Origin: Synergistaceae bacterium
Lineage (GTDB): Bacteria > Synergistota > Synergistia > Synergistales > Aminobacteriaceae
Length of the DNA: 64,000 nucleotides
Reading direction: 5' to 3'
Assembly: GCA_017540085.1 (NCBI GenBank)
Contig: JAFYBQ010000030.1
Coordinates: 124,001-188,000 of the forward strand
Numbering within the stretch: position 1 is the first letter of the stretch; every line of letters begins with the position of its first letter. Below the pieces are notes generated by a model. That model had not been told where the DNA came from. It was given only the letters and a program-made list of their open reading frames with translations, and did not search any database. Position numbers and translations under genes: made by a program. Of the stretch, positions 12,285 through 21,102 are shown in pieces.

Positions 12285-13274
12285 ATGGACAAGAAAATAA
12301 AGCGCATAGGAGTCCTCACCTCAGGAGGAGACGCACCCGGAATGAATGCCGCTGTCAGGTCAGTCGCAAAATCAGCCATGCATTTCGGGATTGAGTGCAT
12401 CGGAATCCGCCGGGGCTGGCAGGGTCTAATCAACAGCGATTTCATGATACTAAACAATGAAGCAGTAAGCCACATTCTTGGGCATGGCGGTACCATACTT
12501 TACACTGCCCGCAGTGAGGAGTTCATGACCGAGAAAGGCCGGGAGAAGGCTGTCGGAACGTGCAAAATGCTGGGTCTTGACGGAATTGTGGCCATCGGCG
12601 GGGACGGAACATTCCGGGGTGCGCTTGAGCTTTCGCGGCTCGGCGTTCCTGTCATGGGAATCCCCGCAACAATCGACAATGATATAGGCTGCTCAAACTA
12701 CACAATCGGCTTTGACACTGCCTGCAACACCGCAATTGACTGCATCGACAAATTACGCGACACAATGCAGAGTCATGAACGCTGCTCGGTCGTTGAAGTC
12801 ATGGGACGGCACGCGGGATTCCTCGCGCTATATGTCGGAATCGCTGTAGGTGCTACGTGCGTGTTAATCCCGGAAAAGCCCGTGAACTTTGAGGAAGATG
12901 TCGTGAAAAGAATACAGAATGCCCGCCTCTCAGGTATCACGCATTTCTCGATAGTCGTTGCAGAAGGAGCCGGAAGCGCGATAGAAATCGGCCATCAGAT
13001 TCACGAGTCTCTGGGACTTGATCCGCGTGTTACGGTGCTGGGACATATTCAGCGGGGAGGCGCACCCACAGGAAGAGACCGCGAGACAGCCACGAGAATG
13101 GGCTACTGCGCTGTGAGGGCATTTGCTGAGGGCAGAACAGGCAGTATTATATGCACACAGGAAGGAAGCATTAAGGAAATTCCCATAGAGGAAGCTCTAG
13201 CCATGAAGAAGAGCCTGCCTATGATCCGCTACGAGATAATGGAAGCAATTTCCGCGCCGGGAATCTTTCACTAA
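12285..13274 (+). CDS. pfkA: 6-phosphofructokinase, ATP-dependent
   Basis: PfkA phosphorylates fructose 6-phosphate, the committed step of glycolysis. The ATP-binding loop is GGDGT; Gly at this site is typical of ATP- rather than pyrophosphate-using enzymes. The catalytic TIDNDI motif follows, then the HIQRGG substrate and effector-binding segment. A strong ribosome site (GGAGGAGAT) precedes the ATG at 12285, so the earlier TTG at 12261 is rejected. At 329 residues it has the normal bacterial length. The hydrolase gene follows after 12 bases. Confidence 0.96.
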   Translation: MDKKIKRIGVLTSGGDAPGMNAAVRSVAKSAMHFGIECIGIRRGWQGLINSDFMILNNEAVSHILGHGGTILYTARSEEFMTEKGREKAVGTCKMLGLDGIVAIGGDGTFRGALELSRLGVPVMGIPATIDNDIGCSNYTIGFDTACNTAIDCIDKLRDTMQSHERCSVVEVMGRHAGFLALYVGIAVGATCVLIPEKPVNFEEDVVKRIQNARLSGITHFSIVVAEGAGSAIEIGHQIHESLGLDPRVTVLGHIQRGGAPTGRDRETATRMGYCAVRAFAEGRTGSIICTQEGSIKEIPIEEALAMKKSLPMIRYEIMEAISAPGIFH

Positions 13275-13286
13275 CGGGCAGGAATA

Positions 13287-14165
13287 ATGCTGCGTATACT
13301 TACGGCACTTTTTGCGCTGAGTATTTTATGCCAAATTCCTGCAAGCGCGCAAACGGTGAAAACTATGCAGATTGAAACGGTTAGGACAGAATCATTCACG
13401 ATGGACTATCTGAGATTCGGAAATGGCAAGAAGCCTCTTGTTATTATTCCCGGCCTGAGCGTTCAGAGCGTCATGAAATTTTCCGGGGCAGTCGCAGAAA
13501 GTTACAAGCTGCTTGCGGATGATTTTACGGTGTATCTATTTGAGCGGAGAAATGAATTGCCGTCTTCATACTCGGTTTACGATATGTCGCGTGATACAGC
13601 GGAAGCCATAAGAGCGTTGAAACTCGGCGGGGTATGTCTTTTCGGAGTCTCTCAGGGCGGAATGATAGCAATGAAGATCGCGGCCGATAATCCCGGACTC
13701 GTTCGGAGTCTCATTCTCGGCTCAACTTCAGCGCATGTAACTCGGACTCAATTCAGCGTGATTGATGAGTGGATTCAGTTTGCGAAAGCCGGAAATGCGG
13801 AGGGGCTTTATCTTTCATTCGGTGAAAAACTTTACCCTGAGTCAGTCTTTGAGCAGTCAAGAAAATTGCTGATTGATTCCGCAAAAACTGTAACGCCTGA
13901 AGAGCTGACTCGCTTTGTGATTCTCGCAGAAGCAACGAAAGACTTTGACGCTGCTGATGACCTGAAGAAGATCGCCTGCCCTGTTTTAGTGATAGGCTCA
14001 AAAGATGACAAAGTATTAGGCGGTGAAGCGTCCGAGAAAATTTTTGAGTCGCTGAAAGATAAACCGGGCTGTGAGTTGTTCATGTATGACGGTTACGGCC
14101 ATGCGGCTTATGACACTGCCCCTGATTACAGAGAACGTATGCTGAAATTCTTTTTATCGCACTAA
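13287..14165 (+). CDS. Secreted alpha/beta hydrolase
   Basis: This is an alpha/beta-hydrolase fold protein of unknown substrate. Residues 1-21 form a signal peptide ending ASA, so it should act in the periplasm. The nucleophile elbow GVSQGG is near residue 119, an acid residue sits in the GSKDDKV segment, and the catalytic His is in YGHAAYD near the C-terminus, completing the Ser-Asp-His triad. An HGG-type oxyanion segment is represented by IIPGLS. The short gap after pfkA suggests co-transcription, but the functions are not obviously linked. Confidence 0.85.
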   Translation: MLRILTALFALSILCQIPASAQTVKTMQIETVRTESFTMDYLRFGNGKKPLVIIPGLSVQSVMKFSGAVAESYKLLADDFTVYLFERRNELPSSYSVYDMSRDTAEAIRALKLGGVCLFGVSQGGMIAMKIAADNPGLVRSLILGSTSAHVTRTQFSVIDEWIQFAKAGNAEGLYLSFGEKLYPESVFEQSRKLLIDSAKTVTPEELTRFVILAEATKDFDAADDLKKIACPVLVIGSKDDKVLGGEASEKIFESLKDKPGCELFMYDGYGHAAYDTAPDYRERMLKFFLSH

Positions 14166-14184
14166 GAGTGATGAGAAAAAATAA

Positions 14185-14224
14185 CCGGGTCAGAAACTTT
14201 TTTCATTTCCGGCCCGGCTTTTTT
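14185..14224. terminator. Terminator between convergent genes
   Basis: A 12-pair stem with one mismatch (14185-14196 with 14206-14217) is followed by a T-run on the plus strand. It lies between the stops of two convergent genes. The A-rich side upstream (14174-14180) would give a T-run on the minus strand, so it may work in both directions. Confidence 0.8.
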
Positions 14225-14234
14225 GTGGCTTTCG

Positions 14235-14705
14235 TTACGCGGCGGGGACTGCTAATTTTCCGTCATCAATCAGGGCATTTGCTACCCATTCCGCAACAAC
14301 CCCGGTTATCTCTATGCAGTGGGCTTTTCTCTCAGGCGACATAAAATTATCTCCCGCCCACTGACGAGTCATAACCCTGCAACAAGTCGCGCCGTATTTC
14401 TCCTTCACGAAATCATGAAGACCCTTTGCGACCTCGAACATTTTCGGGTTCATCTGCTGTCCTTTCGTGCGGCCGTAGACGATACCGAGTGCCATTTCTC
14501 CGCCCGACACAGCCCCGCAGAGGCACTGAGCCTTACCGAGTCCTATCGGGAAACTTGAGGCCATCTTCACGATGTTGTCATCAAACGGCTTGCCTAATGC
14601 ATCGTTGATCGTCTGCAACACCGCTTCCGAGCAGAAAAATGTCCCGCTCCTGAAGTATTCCTCCGCTGTCTCGCGTATGGATTTCACGTACTCTTCACGC
14701 GTCAT
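14235..14705 (-). CDS. C_GCAxxG_C_C family protein
   Basis: This 156-residue protein belongs to the C_GCAxxG_C_C family, small cysteine-rich proteins with suspected redox or metal roles. The signature is visible: CLCGAVSGG in the middle, then a Cys-Cys pair (ATCCRV) and a further Cys near the C-terminus, plus an early Cys in FFCSEAV. It has no signal peptide. An AGGAGGG ribosome site precedes the ATG. The gene lies 21 bases downstream of the transporter gene on the same strand, so the two probably form an operon. Confidence 0.85.
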   Translation of the reverse strand: MTREEYVKSIRETAEEYFRSGTFFCSEAVLQTINDALGKPFDDNIVKMASSFPIGLGKAQCLCGAVSGGEMALGIVYGRTKGQQMNPKMFEVAKGLHDFVKEKYGATCCRVMTRQWAGDNFMSPERKAHCIEITGVVAEWVANALIDDGKLAVPAA

Positions 14706-14726
14706 AAATTTACCCTCCTGATATAT

Positions 14727-15632
14727 TTACTTCGCGCCCGCAAAAATGAACATCACGTAGCGCGCAAGCACCCACAAAACGATTACCCCCGCTATGACCG
14801 TCTGAACGTCAGCAAGAGTCCCCTGCCATGTGAATCCCGTTGCCCCCGCCGAAAGTTTCACCGCCAATGCGCTAATCACAAGCGGGAATGTGAACGCCGA
14901 ATGACTCGGCATGAACGCCCCCCGGAATGTCCGCAGGAAGTACGCCATTCCCACAAGCCAGAATAGCAATGACGCACACAATAACGCCATAACCATCGCC
15001 GAGTCTTTTTCCGGGAATGAAACCATGTATCCCGCAAGCAATAATGACGCAGGAGCCGCAAATATCACCGCTGTAGGCATGGCCGGAGCAGGAATTTCAC
15101 CCACAAGCCAGACCCTGTAGCACACAATCACGAGGAGGCATATATACGTTGCGAGGCCGAACCAGAAAGCCCACTGCCCAATGTCAAGCCGCCCCGTAAC
15201 AGGAGCTGAGACGCTCGCGACCGCAATCCCTACATAAACAATGAACCATGACGGAAATACTTTCTTCACCGAAAATCCCCTCACGGCAAAATTCAGCGTG
15301 AACCACACAATCAATAGCGCATGGCCGATGACTCCTGCGTACCATATGACACTGGCGCATTCGGGTGAATACGGCTTTACGTAGCCCGCAAGCAGCATAG
15401 TAGCCATTGTGATTGTCGGGAATACGCTGGCTGCTACAGGGTTGCTTAACGGCTCAGAGAGTTTCACGTTCAGGATTGCGACCTTCAGCAGGTACGGTAT
15501 GTAGAGAATGAACGCGATTAATCCGAGGGCGAGTCTTGCCTCCGCGCTGTATGACTGTATGAGATTGCCGAGGGCGAAAAGCGCGAGTATCAGTCCCGCT
15601 ATGGGAATGGGATAACGTTTCAGGAACTCCAT
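14727..15632 (-). CDS. TDT (TehA/SLAC1-like) family transporter
   Basis: This is a 301-residue integral membrane protein with about ten hydrophobic segments, the layout of the tellurite-resistance/dicarboxylate transporter (TDT) family that includes TehA and the plant anion channel SLAC1. The segment VFPTITMATMLLAGY is typical of the third helix. These proteins move anions or weak acids; the substrate here is not known. An AGGAGG ribosome site lies 11 bases before the ATG. Confidence 0.8.
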   Translation of the reverse strand: MEFLKRYPIPIAGLILALFALGNLIQSYSAEARLALGLIAFILYIPYLLKVAILNVKLSEPLSNPVAASVFPTITMATMLLAGYVKPYSPECASVIWYAGVIGHALLIVWFTLNFAVRGFSVKKVFPSWFIVYVGIAVASVSAPVTGRLDIGQWAFWFGLATYICLLVIVCYRVWLVGEIPAPAMPTAVIFAAPASLLLAGYMVSFPEKDSAMVMALLCASLLFWLVGMAYFLRTFRGAFMPSHSAFTFPLVISALAVKLSAGATGFTWQGTLADVQTVIAGVIVLWVLARYVMFIFAGAK

Positions 15633-15685
15633 AACGATATAGCCTCCTGTCAGAAAATGGAATGTCTTTCGTGAAAGTAAAAGCT

Positions 15686-15694
15686 ATAATATCA
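15686..15694 (-). promoter_or_regulatory. Possible extended -10 promoter for the TDT gene
   Basis: Reading the minus strand, TG-A-TATTAT occurs 54 bases before the TDT start, the same extended -10 form as near pfkA. No clear -35 is present. The rest of the 15633-15776 gap shows nothing further. Confidence 0.3.
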
Positions 15695-15775
15695 GCGTCC
15701 GCATGAATCAGCGATAATGTTTAGTGAGTAAGGACAATCATTAATGAAGCGGGCTAATTCCCGGAGTGATTTGCA

Positions 15776-15810
15776 CAAAAAACGGGCAGAATCACGCAGG
15801 ACTCCGCCCG
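15776..15810 (-). terminator. Intrinsic terminator of the iron-type ABC operon
   Basis: On the minus strand an 11-pair stem (15810-15800 with 15793-15783, two G-T pairs) is followed by T6. It lies 9 bases after the stop of the ATPase gene. Confidence 0.85.
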
Positions 15811-15819
15811 AAAATTTTT

Positions 15820-16917
15820 CTACGCCTTCTCTAAGTCGTCCGCCAAAACTTTCGTCAATGACGGGTCAAACGACAGCGACACTTTTTCGCCCTCGTCCCA
15901 GATTTTTTTGACATCGGGATTATCGATCTGCACAAGGACATTTCCCAAGTCAGTTTTCACCCAAGTCTCTACGCTGTTGCCGAGATAGATATTCGCCGTA
16001 ACGATTCCGTCCTCAACACCCGCGCCGGGTTCGCCGACTGAAAGCGACTCAGGACGCGCCATCACTAACGCTTTATCCCCTGACTTGAGACTCTCCGCCC
16101 ATCTCGGAGCTGTGAATCTCTGTCCGCGAATCTCAACATGGCAGCCGTCATCAATCCCCTTCACCGTGCACGGAAAGAACGCAACTTTTCCCACGAACCC
16201 CGCCACGAACGTATCAACGGGATCCCGGTATATGTCGCTGGGAGTCCCGATCTGTATTATGTGGCCGAGCTTCATGACTATTATGCGGTCTGAAAGGCTC
16301 ATTGCCTCGACTCTGTCATGTGTTACGTACATTGCTGTGATGCCGAGTGATTTTTGCAGGCGGCGAATTTCGACTCTCATCTGTTCCCTCAAAAGTGCGT
16401 CAAGATTGCTCAACGGCTCATCAAGCAACAGGACAGACGGCTCAACGATAAGCGACCTTGCGAGGGCGACTCTTTGTTGCTGGCCTCCCGACAAACGCGA
16501 GGGCGGACGCTTTCCCATCTGCCCAAGCCCGACCATCTCAAGAAATTTCTGCACCTTTGTGTCAATTTCATTCTGCGGAATCTTCCTGAGCTTGAGACCG
16601 TAGCCGACATTCTCCGCGACATTCATATGTGGGAAAAGTCCGTAGCTCTGAAATACCATCGCCGTGTCGCGCTTGTTGGGCGGAGTGTTCGTTACGTCAT
16701 TGTCGCCTATCATGATTCGCCCTGATGTTGGCTGCTCGAATCCCGATAACATTCGCAGGATTGTTGACTTCCCGCACCCTGAAGGGCCGAGAAGCGTTAC
16801 CAGTTCGCCCGGCTCAAGACGGAATGACACACCCGCAACCGCCGCAACATCCTGCCCTGACTGAGGATCGCGGAATATTTTTTTTATGTTCTCAAATGTT
16901 ACTGACTTGCTCGCCAA
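15820..16917 (-). CDS. ABC transporter ATP-binding protein, FbpC/PotA-like
   Basis: This is the ATPase of a ferric-iron-type ABC importer. Walker A (GPSGCGKST), Q-loop (VFQSYGLFPH), signature (LSGGQQQR), Walker B (LLLDEPLSNLD) and H-loop (VTHDRVEA) are complete, followed by a C-terminal TOBE-type regulatory domain of about 110 residues. The frame is open from 16962, but an AAAGGAG ribosome site lies 9 bases before a TTG at 16917 that gives the usual short N-terminus, so I chose that start. It is the last gene of a minus-strand operon with the fused permease and the binding protein. Confidence 0.9.
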   Translation of the reverse strand: MASKSVTFENIKKIFRDPQSGQDVAAVAGVSFRLEPGELVTLLGPSGCGKSTILRMLSGFEQPTSGRIMIGDNDVTNTPPNKRDTAMVFQSYGLFPHMNVAENVGYGLKLRKIPQNEIDTKVQKFLEMVGLGQMGKRPPSRLSGGQQQRVALARSLIVEPSVLLLDEPLSNLDALLREQMRVEIRRLQKSLGITAMYVTHDRVEAMSLSDRIIVMKLGHIIQIGTPSDIYRDPVDTFVAGFVGKVAFFPCTVKGIDDGCHVEIRGQRFTAPRWAESLKSGDKALVMARPESLSVGEPGAGVEDGIVTANIYLGNSVETWVKTDLGNVLVQIDNPDVKKIWDEGEKVSLSFDPSLTKVLADDLEKA

Positions 16918-16944
16918 TTTCTTTATCTCCTTTCTGTAATCTTT

Positions 16945-17190
16945 TACCCATTCGCCCCCCACCGGCCTGCGGGCACCTCCCCTTTCGCAGGGATTCTACC
17001 CCTCCGCCCTCCGGGCGCCTCCCCTTACACAGGGGGAAGCGAGTCCCTTGTCCCCCCTGCCAAGGGGGGAAGGAGCGTAAGCGGAAGGGGGGTTGTCGAC
17101 CCCTCCGGCTTTCAGCCACCTCCCCTTGCGCAGGGGAGGCAAGAAACCAGGCGAGTCTTGTCCCATCTGCACAAGGGGGATTTAGGGGGG
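16945..17190. repeat. Cluster of GC-rich palindromic repeat units
   Basis: The gap between the permease and ATPase genes is filled by at least three degenerate units sharing the pattern CTCCG-n-CACCTCCCCTT-n4-AGGGGAGG (around 16958-16995, 16994-17040 and 17099-17146). Each can fold on itself. The unit at 17099-17146 is near-identical, in inverted orientation, to 26642-26688 in the V-ATPase operon, so this is a dispersed intergenic family. Open frames across it are by-products of its composition. Confidence 0.8.
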
Positions 17191-17196
17191 TACTAT

Positions 17197-19407
17197 CTAC
17201 GTTACGTTCTTCATCAAGTTTGCATTCTCGCGCACAAGCAAGCGCATTATTCCGAACGCACCGAACACGATTATGATTAATACGGTTGACAGGACACTAG
17301 CCAGCCCGAAACGCAGATTTTCCGAGAAGTTATAGATTAACACCGTGATGTGATACCATTTCGCCGAAATCAGGAAGATTACCGCACTAACCGCCGTCAT
17401 TGACCGCACGAACGTATACGACAAACTCGACAGGAACGCAGGACGCACCAACGGTAATACGATTGTACGGAACACTGTAGCCTGATCCGCTCCGAGATCT
17501 GTTGCGGCCTCCTCTATTGACGGGTCAATCTGACGCAGGGACGCTATTCCGCCCTCAATGCCTACGGGCAATTCCCGTATCACGTAATTGATGATGATGA
17601 TTGCCGCCGTTCCCACCAAAATTATCGGGGCATGATTGAACGCAAGTATGTAGCTTATTCCGAGAAGAGTCCCGGGCAAAGCGAACGGAGTCATCAATAG
17701 CATCTCAAGAAGTTTCTTGCCGTGAAATTTCCTGCGGACTATCAGCAATGCCGCAATCATGGCCGTGATTCCTGCGATAGGTGTCGCGATTGCCGCAAGC
17801 GTTACCGTGTCGAAAAGTGCATCAGTCGAGCGCGTTATAGCCTCCGTGATATTCTCCAGGCTGAACGTGTAATCAATGCCCCAGTTTTTCACGAAACACC
17901 CCGCGAAAATTGTCCCGTATAACATCACTAGGAAGATTATTATCGCAAAGATTATCCCCGTTAAGACTCGTCTGACTCCCGGTGTCGTAAGCTCCGTGAT
18001 TCTCCCAGAAGGTTTGCCCGTTACAGTTACGTATGAACGTTTCGCGACCCAGAATCTTTGAGCAAGGAACGCCGTTAATGTCGGAAGTAATAACAATATC
18101 GACAGTGCCGCACCGTAGCCGAGCCGATTCATTCCTGTAACTTCTATGTAGCTTTCGAGTGATAAGACCTTCAGGTCGCCCGCCAGTAATAACGGGTTCG
18201 CGAAATCCGCAAGCGACGTAGTAAACACTAACAGCCACGCGCTTAATATCCCCGGAATCGCAAGGGGGAATGTAATTTTGCTGAACGTCTGAAATCTTCC
18301 CGCCGACAAATTCAATGACGCTTCCTCAAATGTCGAGTCAATCGCCTGCAATACCCCGCTCAATGTCAAAAACGCAATCGGAAACATTCCCATCGTCTGA
18401 ACGAGTACAAGTCCCGGAAGACCGTATATTGAGAAATCAAGACCGATTACCCGGAGCCACCGCGTTATGAGTCCGTTGTTCCCGAACAATAATATTATCG
18501 ACAGGGTAAGCGAGAACGGCGGAGAAATCACAGGAAGGACTCCCATTGTTGATATTAGCTTCTTGCACGTGGCGTTTGTCCTCGACACTACGAACGCGAA
18601 CAAGAATCCCACTATCGTTGAGAATGTCGCAGTCCAGCACCCTAATTTGAGGCTTCCCCATAGTGCTGACATGTAGCCCTCGGACTGTAGAATCGTCTTC
18701 CACGTTGACAGGGAAAATTTTCCGTCCTCAATGAATGAGAGTCTCAACGCCTCGAATAACGGATAAGCGACAAATATCAGCGTCATCAAAAACAATCCAG
18801 CCAGCGCAAAACCGACAATAGGATCCCTGCTCATCATCAGCTGCCATATCACAACCGCGAAAAGTACGAACGCGCAGAAAAATAGCGTGTTCATCATCCG
18901 CATGAATCCCCGTTCGCCCTCTGTGCTGAATGAGAACACTAACGCCCCTTCAACATCATGAGTCTTAATGTCAACGGCAGGAGCGAAAAATAACGCTTGT
19001 TCCTCGTGAGTTCCTACAGTCCAATTTTTGACGCTCCGATAAATTTCCTCGTAGGCGGCATTGTCGAAACCTTTCGCGAACTCGGAGTCCATTGCTGACT
19101 CTTCCGTGAGCTTGGCGAGTTCGGGGTCTCCTTTTGGGACTGATGATAACTTTTCGCCGGGCATGGGAATCTCCGGGACATATGCGACTCTGTACGCTGA
19201 TGAGTCTTCCGCGAGACGCTTGAGCCATTCTGTTACCTCGTCATCTCCTGAAGGGTAGCCCGCCGCGACTGTCTCAACCGTCCGTATCTGCGCCGCTCTT
19301 GACTGCTTCATGAACTCATCACTGACGCTTGAATATATCCACCATCCCACAAGCACAACAAACAGCAATGTTATGATGAAGTTAATGATTCGCTTGTTCA
19401 AATTCAT
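17197..19407 (-). CDS. Fused iron-type ABC permease with N-terminal extracytoplasmic domain
   Basis: This 736-residue protein is the membrane part of an FbpB-like importer. Two permease domains are fused, each with an EAA loop (EEASLNLSAG and EEAATDLGAD) that contacts the ATPase. Before them comes an unusual N-terminal part: a membrane anchor (about 9-28), a roughly 130-residue soluble region probably outside the membrane, then a second helix (about 172-190). I do not recognise that region; a small sensor or cache-like fold is possible. The ATG is very close to the GGAGG, so TTG at 19401 could be the true start. It lies between the small membrane protein gene and the ATPase gene. Confidence 0.88.
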   Translation of the reverse strand: MNLNKRIINFIITLLFVVLVGWWIYSSVSDEFMKQSRAAQIRTVETVAAGYPSGDDEVTEWLKRLAEDSSAYRVAYVPEIPMPGEKLSSVPKGDPELAKLTEESAMDSEFAKGFDNAAYEEIYRSVKNWTVGTHEEQALFFAPAVDIKTHDVEGALVFSFSTEGERGFMRMMNTLFFCAFVLFAVVIWQLMMSRDPIVGFALAGLFLMTLIFVAYPLFEALRLSFIEDGKFSLSTWKTILQSEGYMSALWGSLKLGCWTATFSTIVGFLFAFVVSRTNATCKKLISTMGVLPVISPPFSLTLSIILLFGNNGLITRWLRVIGLDFSIYGLPGLVLVQTMGMFPIAFLTLSGVLQAIDSTFEEASLNLSAGRFQTFSKITFPLAIPGILSAWLLVFTTSLADFANPLLLAGDLKVLSLESYIEVTGMNRLGYGAALSILLLLPTLTAFLAQRFWVAKRSYVTVTGKPSGRITELTTPGVRRVLTGIIFAIIIFLVMLYGTIFAGCFVKNWGIDYTFSLENITEAITRSTDALFDTVTLAAIATPIAGITAMIAALLIVRRKFHGKKLLEMLLMTPFALPGTLLGISYILAFNHAPIILVGTAAIIIINYVIRELPVGIEGGIASLRQIDPSIEEAATDLGADQATVFRTIVLPLVRPAFLSSLSYTFVRSMTAVSAVIFLISAKWYHITVLIYNFSENLRFGLASVLSTVLIIIVFGAFGIMRLLVRENANLMKNVT

Positions 19408-19423
19408 TCCTCCTTTGCTGAAA

Positions 19424-19879
19424 TCAATTCACAAATAATTCTGCACGCTTGTCGTAATATATTTTGTGAAGCCAGATTCCTATTGCTGTTCCGATTAATT
19501 CACCGATGAAACTTCCGCCGGAGTGAAGCTGAGTTATTGAAACTCCCGTAACCGCAGAGACTGTCAGCAGATACCCCCATTCCAAAACAGGACTCAACGC
19601 TAACAGAATCAGCAATTTATTAGGCGCGCCCTGTCTGAAGCCGGCAAGCTGGAATCTCGTGTAAATCATGTACACAGCCACGCAGACAAGCACAAGGCCG
19701 TAAGCAATATCAACGAAACGCATAGCAGGTAATGCCTGATAAATTCTGTCTCCTATTTTCCCGTATACTTTTCCTGCAATAAACGTTGCGCCGCCAAGAA
19801 CAAGCATAACCGCTCCTGCCCACAGCAAGAAGTAAATCAAAAAGTTGTGCCACTTCAGCGGCTTTGTGTTCTCTGTCAT
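19424..19879 (-). CDS. Small integral membrane protein in the iron-type ABC operon
   Basis: This 151-residue protein has about four hydrophobic helices (around 13-32, 55-72, 87-108 and 120-137). I do not recognise the family. It lies between the binding-protein gene and the fused permease gene, on the same strand with gaps of 16 and about 71 bases, so it is probably expressed with the importer and may be an accessory subunit. A GGAAG ribosome site precedes the ATG. Confidence 0.65.
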   Translation of the reverse strand: MTENTKPLKWHNFLIYFLLWAGAVMLVLGGATFIAGKVYGKIGDRIYQALPAMRFVDIAYGLVLVCVAVYMIYTRFQLAGFRQGAPNKLLILLALSPVLEWGYLLTVSAVTGVSITQLHSGGSFIGELIGTAIGIWLHKIYYDKRAELFVN

Positions 19880-19950
19880 TCTTTCACTTCCTTCACATAA
19901 AACAATGCCCCCCGCAACATTACATTACAGGAGGCACAATGAATCAGCCG

Positions 19951-20952
19951 TTACTTTTCGGGAGCTGTTGAGATTTCTTTGTTCCAGCGTTCGAGGAGTC
20001 TTTCTTTGTTGGCCGCGTCCCACTGGTCGTCCTGATTCACGAGATTCATTTTCGCGAGAGAAAATCCCGTGTCAGTCGGCGTAGCTTTGTCCGACAGCGG
20101 AATGACGTACCATCTTGCTATCGTGTCCATAGCTTTCTGTCCGAGTACCCAGTCATAGAGCTTTTTGGCGTTGAGAGCGTCCGGGCCTCCCTTTAGGATT
20201 GACATTGAGGCCGTCTCGAATCCAGTCCCGTCAGACGGTATAGCGATCTCAATTTTCGCCCCCTCGCGCTGAAGTTTAATCTGATCATGAAGGTAGCCGA
20301 TTGCTATCGGAATTTCGCCGAGCGCGCAAGATTTCCCCGGTGCTGACCCTGAGCGCGTGAACTACTCCACAGATTTCGACAGGTCTTTGAAGTATGCGAA
20401 CGCTTTATCCTCATCGCCTCCGAATATCCGTATTACTGTCGTAATCATGTTATAGGCTGTTCCTGATGTGCTGGGATGTGCCACGCGGACTTTTTTCGCG
20501 TACTCAGGCTTCAGGAGATCCGCCCAGCTTTTCGGCATGTCGAGTCCTAACTCTTTCGCCCGGTCCGTGTTCATGCAGAAAGCTATAGGCCCGACATAGA
20601 GTCCCGTCCAATAATTTTCGGGGTCTCTGTATTTCGCCGGAATGCTCCCCGCCGCCCTCGAACGGTAAGGAGTCGACAGCCCCCGCAGTTTTGCTTCAAT
20701 GTGCTGAGTCCCGACACCGCCAACCCATATGCTTGCCTGCGGATTTGCCCGTTCAGCCTCAAGACGCGCTATAGCCTCGCCACCTGACAGCCTCACCCAT
20801 TCGACTTTGATCCCCGTGTCAGCCTCGAAAGCGTCAAACAATGCTTTTGCTAACGGCTCTTCCATTGTCGTATAGGCTTTGACCGACTCAGCGGCACAGG
20901 CCATGACAGACAACGCCATGACGATAACAAGAGATAACACAAATTTCTTCAT
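19951..20952 (-). pseudogene. Iron-type ABC substrate-binding protein with in-frame TAG
   Basis: This encodes an FbpA-like periplasmic binding protein of 333 residues read through one stop. Codon 197 is TAG (20364-20362). The same frame continues with FTRSGSAPGKSCALGE, the conserved family segment that normally follows directly, so the reading frame is intact apart from this codon, which probably replaced CAG (Gln). A signal sequence is present (residues 1-20, possible lipobox ending in Cys19). Upstream is an AGGAGG ribosome site. Many genes here end in TAG, so it is a real stop in this genome. Without readthrough only the N-terminal lobe is made, and the importer would lack its receptor. Confidence 0.85.
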
Positions 20953-21070
20953 GCTATAGAATCCTCCTGACGATAAATTTTTGGAGCTGTGAATTTTTTG
21001 GTGATGTATGATATTTTAGCCGTTAATCCCGAATCGATACACCGTATTTCTATCACCCATGCGAATGCGC

Positions 21071-21076
21071 TATAAT
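21071..21076 (+). promoter_or_regulatory. Possible -10 element for the ankyrin gene
   Basis: A perfect TATAAT lies 26 bases before the ankyrin gene start, in the gap divergent from the binding-protein gene. No good -35 is visible. Confidence 0.35.
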
Positions 21077-21102
21077 GCCCTTAACACATGCGAGGTGATA
21101 TT

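Noticed and set aside
16725-17276. Pro- and Arg-rich open frame of 183 codons on the plus strand
   Set aside because: It runs antisense to the ATPase gene and through the GC-rich palindromic repeats; composition explains it and there is no ribosome site or family match.
20362-20364. Genome-wide recoding of TAG or TGA as sense codons
   Set aside because: Many intact genes here end in TAG (bamA, lpxA, araD) and others in TGA (rqcP, fabZ), so both are ordinary stops. The interrupted genes are isolated cases.
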